DNA of 64,000 nucleotides from Colias croceus (lineage: Eukaryota > Arthropoda > Insecta > Lepidoptera > Pieridae), in NCBI RefSeq assembly GCF_905220415.1, contig NC_059565.1:1698501-1762500 (forward strand). The letters run 5' to 3'. A program made the position numbers and the translations under genes. Shown here in pieces: positions 52,601-64,000 of the stretch (the stretch's first letter is position 1; each line of letters opens with the position of its first letter). The notes under the pieces are model-generated. The model worked only from the letters and a program-made list of their open reading frames with translations. It did no database searches and was not told the origin of the DNA.

Positions 52601-55600
52601 AAATTAAAGAAAGAAATTACCTTAATTTGTTGTCGCCGTAACAATTTCAAAGTTAATAAATGAAATGTCGAATTAATTTTAGATTTTACGCAAGTAAATG
52701 TCTACTTACTAATAGACTATATAGCAATAACTATCATAAATGTTTGTTTGTCTTTACTTCTGGTCGTCATGGAGCAATAAAGCGAAAATAATATGATTCA
52801 GGCGAACAGCTAGTTACTTACACTAAAAAAAATGTTAGTTAGTGGTTTTACTTCATAGTTTTTCAAATCATCTTCATGATACTGATCTACTGGTGACTAC
52901 GCTCGCTGCAAATTGTTCCAATCCATAAAATATAATACTTACTAGAGTTGCGCAGGGACCGAAAATGAGTAAAATATAATGAAATATTTAAATACCTACT
53001 AGATACTACGGCATTTTTATTCCCATAAAACGGCTTTCATTTATTAATTGGGGCCTCTAATCGACTGCAGTCCGTACCTGTCTATAATCATAGTTCGCAG
53101 TTAACACGGACTTACTAGAAAGTGAAATGAGATCATCTAATTATGTATGTTGTGTCGAGATGTAGGACGCATGTTAAGTTTATGGATTTCATCGTACATT
53201 TTGGTGGTTTTCATGTATTTTATAATGATAAGATGTGATAATGTTTTAACTTTTAACAACATAATAATTCTGTTTTTTTAGTTTAGATACGTGACACGCA
53301 TTTTGTTTATGTCTATCGGATAGTAGTTACCTGTGACTCGATCGTCAATGCAGGAACTTTTGAAAATTACTATTAATTAACATTACAAAACAAATAGTAC
53401 ATCCATACTAATATTATAAAGAGGAAATGTTTGTATGTATGTATGTATGGTTTTCACGCATAAACTACTGAACCGATTATAATGAAATTTAGCACACATA
53501 TAGAGTGTAACTTGGATTAACACATAGGATAGGTTTTATCCCGGAAATCTCACGGGAACGGGAATTATGCGAGTTTTCCTTTGAAAACGGGGGCGAAGAC
53601 GCGGGCGAAAAGCTAGTAAATAATAATTATAATACAGTGCTTCAATTTTTTATACTTTACAAACTGCACTAACTCACTAAGTATGTATTTCTTTCGAGCT
53701 GTTGCATAAGATAAGCTGGTTGTGCATAATAAGATTTATTTACTTAGAACCTTTTTAAAGATCAATACTTGTTACCTTGAGTATTTATTTTCGTCTCTGA
53801 TTTAATCTCTCTTTCATTGATAAAACCAGAACAAGATCTCATGCCATGATTTATTCATCACCAGCTGAGACCCGCGGTTTCACTCGCACTGCTCCGCTCC
53901 TGTTGGTCTTAGCGTAATGATAATATATAGCCTATGCCCTATAATAGCCTTCCTCGATAAATGGGCTAAAAAATCTTCAGCTTTATAATATTAAGTATAG
54001 ATATAATATAAAATAGTATGGATTCATTTATTGAATTAATTGAGTATTATTGTTATTTTTATATTCCAAAGGTTGCAATGTAACCCGATTGTACAGAATG
54101 CGGTCTGGGTTAAACTTGATATGCGATGTAAAACGAAGCTACCACAGCCGGTGGCCAAACGAGATCTTTATATCGATTTATTATGTTTTATTGGACGTAT
54201 GTATATTGTTTGTATGTGCATCCTATACTATCCTACTAATATTATAATACGTGCATCCTATCCTATCCTACTTCCTACTTAATATTATAAATGCAAAAGT
54301 TTATGAGGATGGATCTATGTGTAGGTGTGTATGTTTTTGAATTAAATCAAATGTGGGTCAAAATCGAGACTAAAAGAGGAGGTTACTAAACATATAGCTG
54401 AAACTTATAAAATAGTGTTCAAAATAGAAAATCGACTTATTAATAACTAACTGCACCCCGCGATTAAACCCGCGTGGCTCCGCTCCTGTTGGTCTCAGCG
54501 AGATGATATAATATAGCCTTCCACAATAAATGGGCTATCTAACACCGAAATAATTGTTTAAATCGGACCAGTAGTTCCTGAGATTAGCGTATTCAAACAA
54601 AAAAACTGTTCAGCTTTATAATATTAGTATCTAGATAATGTATCATATACCTACCGATTCGACCTCTCCACGCTACAAGATTGCACAGCAGCATTCACTT
54701 TCTCCGTGACTGATGCTGATCGATCGTTCAGTTTATCAGCGTATCTAATGTAATTGTGTTGTTTATTGATCTATAGTAGTCAGAAGAGTATTTGGTAATG
54801 ATGGATTTGGGTGTAATAGAATATAAGGTAAATAAGTGGCACAAAGGGATAATTAACTAATAAGTGTCACGAACTTGTGGGTGTTTTTTGTATTTGGGTG
54901 CTGATATATTACGCTGATATATACGTATGCAGAAGATAATAATTATATCAGCTATAGGTACCTGATCCGGAAAGCTTTGTTTTGCTGTTACCTCCTTATT
55001 ATTTTGAATAGTTAGTAGTTAGTTACTCGTCAAGAAAAGCGTGTTTATTTCAGAAGTGGGAAGCTTTCGTTCATAATGATTTCGTTTTGCAGGACGGAAT
55101 TAAATAGTTAGTTATTTTTTTTTTTTAATTTACTTAGTAACGCAGATGGGAAAAGTAGCAATGACTTTCAATTTTGTTCCTGTGATTTATTATTAAACAT
55201 TTAAAACTTTGTATTTAGGGCTGATTTTTCAATCCTTGGTTAAATTAATATACCCGACTAATAAAGTATTACACGAACATATTAAAATGTCACCTGTAAA
55301 CTGTCAAATACGGACAATTAGAATGCATTTTTGAAATGGCAGTTTAATACGTAATATTCGAAGAATAAGTTTTAACCAAGGTTTGCAAAATCATCGTTTA
55401 ATGAAATATTCCGTGTACTGATACTTCAATACGAAGCATTGTCCATTGGTGACTCAAATAAAAATGTGCAGATCACGCGTAGGAGTGGGTGAGTGTGCAG
55501 AAATTGAATTGTCCTTGTAAATGCATGTTGTGTACGTCACCACTGAAAAAGTTAAGCTAAAGAGTTTGTTTATTTGTTTGAACGCGCTTATCTCAGGTAC

Positions 55601-58600
55601 TACTGGTCTGATCTGAAAAAATTGTTTCGGTGTTAGATAGCCCATTTGTCGAGGAATATCATCACGCTAAGACCAACAGGAGCGGAGCCATGCGGGTGAA
55701 ACTGCAACGCGCAGCTAGTATGTTATATAGGCAAAGCGTTTATAAACGTATAAAGTATACGGTATTTTAAAACAACAAAAAGCTCAAAAAACCGTTAAAA
55801 GCTATTAACTGCTAACACACGGGCCACTACCATACAACTACGGAACGAATCTACGTAATGTTTACGCTCTGGTGGTGTAACAAAAACAATTGACACGCCT
55901 CGTTGAGTGAGGTAAGACGGTGGCCATACTGATGGTATATATATTGTGTGTATACAGACTGTACTAGCCGCGCTCCGCGGTTTTACCCGCATTGCTCTGC
56001 TCCTGTTGGTCTTAGCGTGATGATATTAGCCTATATGCCTTCCTTGATGAATGGGCTATCTAACACCGAAATAATTTTTCAAATCGGCCCAGTAGCTCCA
56101 GAGATTAGCGCGTTCAAACAAACAAACAAGCTCTTCAGCTTTATAATATTAAGTATAGATGTACCAGATTTTCAAAGAATAGTTCCCGTTCCTGTGGGAT
56201 TTCCGGGATAAAAAGAAGCCTATGTCTTATTCAGTCTTCAGCTATCTATTTACCAAATTTCATTTTCATAGCATAGAGGACATTAGATATTATTATGTGT
56301 GGTTGCGATTTTGCCAAGTATTCAATTATCCCACGTAAAACATGACAGTTCAGTTTTGAAAAAAAAAATGCATTCGAGTATCGACAGTACCTACTCAATA
56401 TTTTTGATCATTTCAATTTACACTAATACCAATAAAGAGGTAAGATTCTACCACCCGTTTGTTTGTTTAAAGTATTTGTATGTTTTAATCTCTAGTTAAC
56501 CCGGTCGAAGCCGCTAGTTTCAGAATCTTGCGTGATTTGCACTTTTACAAACAACACACGATTCTCCATATATCCACACCTTAAGTATTCATATTAGTTT
56601 TTTGTCCTTAAACGACCGTTGTAACAGCTTGTTAACGTTTTTGTGAACCGTAGATAAACAGTGGTTTTTGCGTATGCGCATGATTCATGCAGTTTTTAGT
56701 TGAGTACTGTTATTTACTTATGGTACGGTGGAGTGTTGCATATGGACAGTTATGGATGTATTTAGGAACTTGAATAAGCAGACATTTTTATTATTAAACT
56801 AGCTGTGCCCCGCGGTTTTACCCGCAGTGCTCCGGTCTTGATGGTCTTAACATGATGATATCCTATAGCCTTCCTCGATAAATGGGCTATCTTACACCGA
56901 AAGAATTTTTCAAATTGGACCAGTATTTCCTGAGATTAGCGCGTTCAAACAAACAAAAAAATCTCTTCAGCTTGACTGTTTAGTTGGTTAACTAAGACTA
57001 GTATAACTAAGTTAGTTCCATTATTACATAAATAGTAAATACACAAGTAACTTGTTACGTAGAGTAAATCAAAAATACATAAAGTGGTTTTTAGCCGAGA
57101 CTAGTTATAAATATTATGTCATTAGTGCATTGCCCTTTGAGAGATTATACAATTATGTTCTTGTATTTTGCAAGGAAATAAAGTACAGTACGATTCAAAC
57201 TTAATGGCGGCCCGGAACATCGTACGATCCGATGTGGAATAACAATTTTAGATATTAGCGGGACGTTAAGGGACCTGTGGGTGCGCACAGGTCGCTTACA
57301 GCACTCGCATCTGCACCTAACTTCCGAACCGCTATTAAGTTTGAATCGAACATAAATATATTATGTAGGCCCATTTTATTATATTAGGTACCTAGTAGCT
57401 ATTGGCCGCGTGGAAAAAGAAAATAATAGTCAGAAAAATCATCCCTAATAGGGTAAACAAATTATAATTTAAAGAAAGAGCGTGTGTGCCGAGCACACGT
57501 GTCAGAAATGAAACTACTTTGGGCAAGATTCAAAGATGCCAAAATCGTCGCCTTACTCTATGACGTGACGGTATTGCCATGACGCGGCCATTTGGTGTGA
57601 TTTATTTGGGGTTTTCATGGTCCATGGATCTTGCACGGGTGATAGAATGTTTCTACTTTCTATTTTCTAATCGTTACAGTAGTTTTAGCGTGAAAGCATT
57701 ATAAACATACATACAAAAACAAATGTTTAATCTCTATCTGGGGGCACGGTAGTGCCCCCGCCAAGACTAGCCAAAGAAGAAAGCGAAGCGCACGGGCACT
57801 ACCTATCTTTTCTCGAAGCGCTTCGACGTTTTTTTGAACCCTCATAACTTGGGTTTGGATTATGCTAGATCAACAAAATTTTCGGGATATATTGTCAATA
57901 GCGGACTTATTGAACATATTAAGTTTTAATTACATTAGCTTTTATATTTCAGATTTTATTTATATCTAAAAAACGCTAATTTCGTCACTGACTCACTAAT
58001 GATCATCAAAATTCTTAAGGTATTTCCTAATGTCCTAGAAAGCTGAAATTTTGTATGTAAGCTAGTATTAGCACACAAACAACAAAAAAATTATAAAACT
58101 TGTAACTTTCATCCCCCAACCCCTTAAACTAGGGGATGGGAGTTTGTATGAGACCTGTAATTTTAAATTAAATTTTGATGACGCTAGAGGTCTAATATAA
58201 TAATCTAAAACTTGGTTCCCCTAGATATATATATGTATAGGTACTCCTTGTTAAAAAAAAATATTTAAAAATTTAATCGACATGCAAGATATATCGAGAC
58301 ATTACTTCAGATCAGATCATATAAATATGAATAGAAGTGTTGCGAACGTCTCCTGCCTCTTACGTCCACACAGTAGCTAAAAATAAAAAAAAAATTAAGA
58401 ATAAGAAAAAATAAGAGAGTGGGCTATAAAAAAGGCGTCTCTGATGTGCAAGAAATACACCCCAAAAAAAGAAGAAAAAAATATAAAATTTTTTTGTTAC
58501 AAACAACTTACAAAAAGAAATGAAATCCCGCCAAAAACATTTTCATGTAAAATGTTGCCAACCCATGCAGGCTCACCCATATGACTCGCACTGTCAAAAA

Positions 58601-61600
58601 GTTATCAGATCTAATGTAGAGCCAAGCTTCTAAACACTACACGCCCTAACTCTACAAGGCCTAAATTCACAAACTCTACTCCTTAGTCAAAATATGTGGC
58701 TGACCGACCACCGACACAGACACCGACACAGACATAGACACCGACACCGACACAGACACCGACACAGACACAGACAGACACAGACAGAGACACAGACACA
58801 GACACAGACACAGACACAGACACCGACACCGACACCGACACAGACACAGACACAAACACAGACACAGACACCGACACAGACACAGACACAGACACCGACA
58901 CAGACACAGACACCGACACAGACACAGACACAGACACCGACACCGACACAGACTCAGACACAGAGACATACACAGACACAGACACAGACACCGACACCGA
59001 CACCGACACCGACACAGACACAGACACCGACACAGACACAGACACCGACACAGACACAGACACAGACACAGACACCGACACAGACACAGACACAGAACCA
59101 GACACAGACGCAGACACCGACACAGACACAGGCACAGACACAGACACAGACAGACACCGACACAGACACCACTACAGACACAGACACAGACTCAGACACA
59201 GACACAGAATCAGACACAGACTCAGACACAGACTCAGACACAGACACCGACACAGACACAGACACAGACACAGACACCGACACAGACACAGACACAGACA
59301 CCGACACCGACACCGACACAGACACAGACACAGACACAGAACCAGACACAGACGCAGACACCGACACCGACACAGACACAGACACAGACACAGGCACAGA
59401 CACAGACACAGACACAGACACAGACACAGACACCGACACAGACACCGACACAGACACAGACACCGACACCGACACCGACACAGACACAGACACCGACACC
59501 GACACCGACACAGACACCGACACAGACACAGACACCGACACCGACACAGACACAGACACAGACACAGACACAGACACCGACACAGACACAGACACAGACA
59601 CAGGCACAGACACAGACACTGACACAGACACAGACACTGACACTGACACAGACACAGACACAGACACAGACACCGACACAGACACAGACACAGACACCGA
59701 CACAGACACAGACACCGACACAGACACAGACACCGACACAGACAGACACCGACACAGACACAGACACAGACACCAACACAGACACAGACACAGAGACAGA
59801 CACAGACACCGACACCGACACAGATACAGACACAGACGCTGACACAGACACAGACACCGACACCGACACAGACACAGACACAGACTCAGACACAGACACC
59901 GACACAGACACAGACAGACACCGACACAGACACCACTACAGACACAGACACAGACACAGAATCAGACACAGACACAGAATCAGACACAGACACAGACTCA
60001 GACACAGACACAGACACAGACACAGACACCGACACAGACACCGACACAGACACAGACACCGACACCGACACCGACACAGACACAGACACCGACACAGACA
60101 CAGACACAGACACAGACACCGACACAGACACAGACACCGACACAGACACAGAACCAGACACAGACGCAGACACCGACACAGACACAGACACAGGCACAGA
60201 CACAGACACAGACACTGACACAGACACTGACACTGACACAGACACCGACACAGACACAGACACCGACACCGACACAGACACAGACACAGACTCAGACACC
60301 GACACAGACACCGACACCGACACAGACACCGACACAGACACAGACACCGACACAGACACAGACCCAGACACCGACACAGACACAGACACAGACTCAGACT
60401 TATTGAACATATTAAGTTTTAATTACATTAGCTTCTATACTTCAGATTTTATTTATATCTAAAAAACGCTAATTTCGTCACTGACTCACTGATGATCATC
60501 AAAATTCTTAAGGTATTTCCTAAATCCTAATGTCCTAGAAAGCTGAAATTTTGTATGTAAGCTAGTATTAGCACACAAACAACAAAAAAATTATAAAACT
60601 TGTAACTTTCATCCCCCAACCCCTTAAACTAGGGGATGGGAGTTTGTATGAGACCTATAATTTTAAATTAAATTTTGATGACGCTAGAGGTCTAATCTAA
60701 TAATCTAAAACTTGGTTCCCCTAGATATATACAGGGTGTAAGGGAGACCTGGTCACATCACTTCAGTGTGGATAGGTGACATCCTCACATGAAATTTGGT
60801 ATGGTTTTTTTTTCTTAACTCTAAATATTAAAAAAAATACGACTATTTTAATTTTAACTTTACAATTTTAGTCATATTTTTTTAAAACACTTCTGTACTC
60901 GATTGTACTTCACCGATTTTGATGATTTTTTTTAAATTTTGTTGCTTAATCAATGTACTTGCAGATTAAAACGAATGTACTAGTATTCCCTAGTAAATTA
61001 CCTGATATTTTAATACTTGAATTTAAAAAATAATAAAAAAATACTTGCAATTTTAGTAAAATGCCATTTTTTTCAAAAAAAGACCCACACAATTGCATGT
61101 TTTTTTAATCTTATCTAATTCCTCATCATTTTTACTTTAAAATACCATTTATTTCATAATTGTAACTGTTACAACTTGAAAATTACGATTGCTCAAAGTT
61201 AACCCTTTGTACATAGATAGGGAGGCGAAGAGGGGAATTTTCTGCAATACTCGAGCGTGGCAGTTTAAGATATGAGAGATACCTTAGACCTAATAGAACA
61301 ACCTTGTTAACTATTTAGCTCTTTAAGTAGTGACGCGCGCCCAGGATAGACGATCAGATTAGTAAAAAAAAATCGATAGTCTGAAATACTCGAGCGCGTC
61401 AGATTAAGATATTGGGGGTTGATTTTAGTGTTTTAAGACTAAATTTAACTAATCTGACGATAAGTCCTTGACGCCGTCAACTTATAGGGTCGTGAACTTG
61501 TAAAAAAAAAACGTTAATCCGGCATTCTCGAGCGCGATTGTTTTTATTTTTATTTTGAAGAATATAATCTAAAACTTACTAAAAATACAAAATCTGCCGG

Positions 61601-64000
61601 TTTCCGCGTGACCGGAAGTCTGGAGGAGCCATTTCGTCTTCCGAAAAACGCGTTGCAGTATATAAGTCGCGAACGATACATTTTACAAAAAAAAAGTTTG
61701 AATAAACAAAAAAGGTAATTTTATTTTACACAAAAAAGGTCTCTTTACATTTTTGTCCAAAGTTAAAACTTTTTGACTTGAAGCATCATAAAAACTAAAA
61801 CTCCCGGTTTTTTGAGTATATCTCGAAAACTGAGGGTGTTAATAAAAATTGATATGAAATAACGATGATTAAAAAAAAGAAACTCTCAAACCTTTTTCGG
61901 TCAGATTAAGAGAACCCACCAACATTTTTGTCAGATTAAGAAAATATGCTTTCAGGAGACCGAGATAAACCTCCCCTATGAAAATCTGACGCGCTCGAGT
62001 ATTTCAAAAGGACTTTTTTTTTCTGCATTTTCAAAAATTCATCGTAACTTATCGTCACGCCGAAATCGTCAGTTTTTTTAAGGGAAGCTTCCTTGGGGCC
62101 TAATTAACACCCCTTCCGAAAATCTGACGCGCTCGAGTAAATTTTTTTTTTGTGCATTTTTGACGAATTAATATGCCTAGCCCCACCACGCAAACCGGCA
62201 GATTAGTATACCGTTGTTATCATAGGCACTTGGGGTATACGTAGTATGAATATCTGACGCGCTCGAGAATGCCCAAGTAACTATTTTTTTTTACATTTTT
62301 GAAAATCCGTACACGCCAAACCCACCGCTAAAATGGTTTTTACCATAGAAGCTTTTCTTTTCGAAATTATTTTATCTATCGATTTTGATAAGTCTCGACG
62401 GCGCCGTTTAATTACGCCATTTAGCTACCTCGCCTCCCTATCTAACACTAATCTTGTCAAATACATCTTTATTTTTCAGTACAACGAAGTAATATGGAAA
62501 TAAAACTGACAGTTAATTTAAAAGCAAGATAATTTATTTTAAAAATTGTTCAAAATGGTCACCGTTTTCCCTTATACAATAAAATAAGCGTCTCTTTACT
62601 TCCCTTTCTAAATCGGTTGTACCCGCCAACATAGCCCTAACTTCACTAGCCGCTTCGAGTATTCTCTCGCGTAATTGTTCCACATTTTGAATTTCGACAC
62701 TATAAACGTAGTTTTTCATTGTGCCCCACACAAAAAAGTCCATCGGTGTCATGTCGGGTGATCTTGGGGGCCACTGGATATGTCCATATCGCCCAATCCA
62801 TCGCCTCGGGAAGTGAGTATTTAAATACTCGCGCACGGAAAGAGTGGCATGTGGCGGAGCTCCGTCGTGCATAAAAAACATGCCTTGTAAGTACAACAAT
62901 GGCACTTCGTTCAGGTAGCCCAGTAAATGATTTTGTAAAAAGTTCAAATATCTTTCGCCGTTAAGCGTGCCTTCCAGGAAGTGAGGGCCAACTAAACAGT
63001 TTCCTATTACCCCTGCCCACACATTTAAGTGAAACCTGTGTTGAGATGACTCAACTCTGATCGCTTTCGGGTTCTGCTCAGACCACACGTGGGCATTGTG
63101 ATAATTGAACACACCATCTCTCGTAAACATCGATTCGTCTGTCCAAAGTATCCTCTTTAGAAAGAGGGGATTGTTTAATGCACGCTCCATTAAAACGTTT
63201 GCAAATTGATATCTTGAAGATAAGTCCTGCGGAATTAATCCTTGTACTGGCTGATAATGATAAGGATGCAATTGGTGCGTTTTGAATACTTTCCATACTG
63301 TCCAATGGCTGATGCCAAGAATCCGTGCCGCTCTCCTCGTGCTTATGTTTGGGTTTTGATTCACTAGATCCAGAATCCTTTCTTCCATACGTGGCGAAAT
63401 CCGTACTCCAGGATGATCCAAATTCATATTTCTGAAAAGTGTTCCATCCCGAAATTTTCGGTCTACAGACTGGATCATGCGCGCGGAAGGTAAACGACGA
63501 TTCGGGTAGAGTCGCTGATATTCACGACGCGCAGCTCTCGCCGAACAATTACAGTAGCCGTATAATAAATGCATGTCTGCCATCTCGGTCAAATTAAACG
63601 GATTAGCCATTTCCTCACACAGAACAACTCAAAACAGAAAAAATAACAATCAAGTACGAGTAACTGATACTGAAACAAACTGTGAGCGTCGAATGCAAAG
63701 AAACAACTATCGTGCGTAGTAGAGACTAACAATGAATCGCTGGAATGCGTGGCCCGCTTCCCCCCGCATTCCCTTAGCTCGCCCGGCAAAGGACAAGTAA
63801 GAGAGAGACAGACTTATCAATCCAGGTAGAAATTCCCATGCGTACTGCTACATCCCCCGTTTAAACAATAACAATGCAGGGTCGTGTAACAGGTTAAGAA
63901 AGTTCCTTAGAAAAAAAGTAGTTACTTTTGTGCAGTCACAATTTTAAAACTATAACACTTACAATTATGAAATAAATGGTATTTTAAAGTAAAAATGATG

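Overview
The window is a piece of a lepidopteran (moth or butterfly) genome. This rests on AT-rich, intron-containing gene structure, very many copies of short Helitron-like elements that I recognise as typical of Lepidoptera (including a Lep1-type family ending CTAG-T), a tRNA-derived SINE, RTE-type LINE tails ending in (GATGAT)n, and two intronless genes of bacterial type. I cannot name the species from the sequence.

Layout. (1) About 1.2-16.1 kb, minus strand: a multi-exon gene for a DRC11/IQCA1-type protein (IQ motif plus AAA-type ATPase, an axonemal nexin-dynein regulatory complex subunit). I could place 20 coding exons, all with GT-AG borders and matching phases, giving 854 codons; the last exon is not found. 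A separate putative first exon of another minus-strand gene lies at 1185-1282. The introns are packed with transposons, and four of these sit within about 20 nt of splice sites. (2) 16.2-17.2 kb: three Helitron-like copies in a row, two with hybrid 3' ends. (3) 18.2-22.0 kb, minus strand: two intact single-exon genes in tandem for periplasmic-type glucose-1-phosphatase (Agp-like histidine acid phosphatase). They look like descendants of a gene acquired from bacteria and then duplicated. (4) 22-30 kb: mostly non-coding, with a 34-bp perfect palindrome, a 457-bp hAT element with an exact 8-bp target duplication, and a tandem array (27.7-28.9 kb) with a higher-order period of about 535 bp. (5) 30.8-35.8 kb, minus strand: a LINE with both ORFs open and a 5' region made of two diverged copies of a unit of about 400 bp. 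(6) 39.08-43.50 kb: a 4.4-kb foldback-type DNA transposon with terminal inverted repeats of about 835 bp, an exact 8-bp target duplication, a remnant gene with a ubiquitin-protease-like His box, and a 5'-truncated LINE. (7) 44-57 kb: an intergenic stretch with repeats, a nested hAT element, a strong-hairpin MITE and one intact tRNA-Lys(CTT) gene at 48998-49070. (8) 57.7-64 kb: a 1.7-kb hexanucleotide array between two direct repeats. The second repeat is split by a Tc1/mariner-group transposon with an intact 358-residue transposase (catalytic spacing DD41D) and long inverted repeats, the right one cut by the window end. Inside this transposon is a 1.2-kb element with six motif copies spaced about 138 bp apart in two opposed arms.

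The host genes seen are DRC11, the two Agp-like genes, tRNA-Lys and a few weak 5'-exon candidates; nearly everything else is mobile DNA. The DRC11 gene would act in motile cilia, in insects mainly the sperm flagellum. The Agp-like enzymes would act outside the cytosol, releasing phosphate from sugar phosphates or inositol phosphates. Nothing in the window links these functions.
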